A stretch of DNA of 64,000 nt from a virus. Below the pieces are notes generated by a model. The model searched no databases. It saw only the letters and a list, made by a program, of their open reading frames with translations, and had not been told where the DNA came from. Made by a program: the position numbers and the translations under genes. Shown one piece after another: positions 63,465 to 64,000 of this stretch. The stretch covers positions 1-64,000 of the IMG/VR virus record IMGVR_UViG_3300034068_000286; one strand, given 5' to 3'. Positions within the stretch are counted from its first letter, which is position 1; each line of letters opens with the position of its first letter.

Positions 63465-64000
63465 TTAAATGTGTGTCCTTGCTGGGAAGCAGTGTGGTAA
63501 ATCGTCAAATAAAGGTGCTTCAATTCTTTTTCCATCGACATCATAGTCGTATGTTTGATTCTTGCTTTGTGGGTTTGGTACTTTGCCGTACGGATCATAG
63601 AGTTCGCACATACGGTCATAGTAATTTTTTGGCATTACATCAATGATCAAATGTGTTCTCCAAGTTTCCCCATAGTTTACTGCGGTGTGAATAATTTTGT
63701 TGTTTAATTCCCAGACTTCTCCAGGTTCAATGTGGTCTCGCATTCCACCATTATTTAAATCATAACTGTAATGATACAACCAGCATTCAGCATTAGTACT
63801 AATTGCAATATTGTATCGGCGAGCATAGCGTTGATTAAATCTAGTATCAGTATGAAATACTGTATCACCTTCGCGTGGCCGCATTCTTGCAATATCTGCT
63901 TGTACAACAACCGGGTCAGCAATGCCAGTTAAACTGGCCAGGTATTCGCATTTTGACTTTAGTATATTATCCCACATGTCCTGTATACCCGGTGGGTAGC
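63465..64000 (-). CDS. Asp/Asn hydroxylase-type 2OG oxygenase (8), running off the right edge
   Basis: At least 178 codons; the reading frame stays open to the window edge beyond the ATG at 63977 (…YPPGIQD before it), so the gene likely starts outside the window. DTVFHTDTRFNQRYARRYNI (HxD) and ELNNKIIHTAVNYGETWRTH (His, Arg) give the triad, and the order matches the protein at 48373 closely, making these paralogues. Confidence 0.82.
   Translation of the reverse strand, partial: YPPGIQDMWDNILKSKCEYLASLTGIADPVVVQADIARMRPREGDTVFHTDTRFNQRYARRYNIAISTNAECWLYHYSYDLNNGGMRDHIEPGEVWELNNKIIHTAVNYGETWRTHLIIDVMPKNYYDRMCELYDPYGKVPNPQSKNQTYDYDVDGKRIEAPLFDDLPHCFPARTHI

Overview
This window is a stretch of a large tailed-phage genome, most likely a T4-like myovirus of an aquatic proteobacterium. 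Recognisable T4-type genes are the clamp-loader ATPase (gp44 type), a GroES/gp31-like co-chaperonin, PhoH, UvsE, dCMP deaminase, Hsp20 and a collagen-repeat tail-fibre module. Almost everything lies on the minus strand in tight or overlapping gene chains; only PhoH, a lipase-like hydrolase, an HNH nuclease and one 2OG oxygenase are on the plus strand. No tRNA, rRNA or CRISPR array was seen. A phasin-like protein, a DUF3563-like protein and a BPSL0761-like small protein hint at a betaproteobacterial host, but this is inference.

Layout. 1-3.5 kb: small genes (phasin-like, DUF3563-like), UvsE and two promoter regions. 3.5-13.9 kb: virion surface genes (YadA-like repeat protein, two tail-fibre-like proteins, a 1247-residue collagen-repeat fibre) interrupted by a hotdog thioesterase and a nitroreductase. 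13.9-23 kb: ClpA, DnaJ, an overlapping i-spanin/o-spanin pair, translation initiation factor IF-1, PhoH, clamp loader, GroES-like protein. 23-29.4 kb: a DnaE-like fragment, A-type Fe-S carrier, QueD, DEDD exonuclease, dCMP deaminase, alpha/beta hydrolase and a Bax-inhibitor-1 membrane protein. 29.4-37.4 kb: many very small early genes with strong sigma70 promoters, a DGQHR-like protein flanked by GIY-YIG-like genes, and a papain-like protease. 37.4-41.3 kb: small virion-surface proteins built on a shared beta-rich module. 41.4-47.7 kb: a LuxR-type regulator, GIY-YIG nuclease, a 10-bp tandem repeat and a metabolic cassette (amidinotransferase, DUF6614-like protein, GNAT-like protein, conserved hypothetical, B12-binding-type radical SAM enzyme). 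47.8-64 kb: an array of eight different 2-oxoglutarate/Fe(II) oxygenases mixed with an MTA/SAH nucleosidase, adenine phosphoribosyltransferase, QueC, SprT-like protease, HAD protein, ClpS, Hsp20, ribosomal protein bS21 and ClpX.

How the genes may work together. The phage carries an unusually full protein quality-control set (ClpA, ClpX, ClpS, DnaJ, GroES-like, Hsp20); both unfoldases keep the IGF loop that docks on ClpP, yet no ClpP is seen here, so host ClpP is the likely partner. IF-1 and bS21 point to intervention in translation initiation. At least four early genes have a sigma70 -10 box only 6-7 nt before the ATG and so are predicted leaderless. Two near-identical hairpins combine a terminator-like stem and U-run, a late-promoter-like octamer in the loop and the Shine-Dalgarno in the 3' arm. 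Regulation appears to use host sigma70 promoters with 17-bp spacers for early genes and T4-like (N)ATAAATA octamers for late genes.
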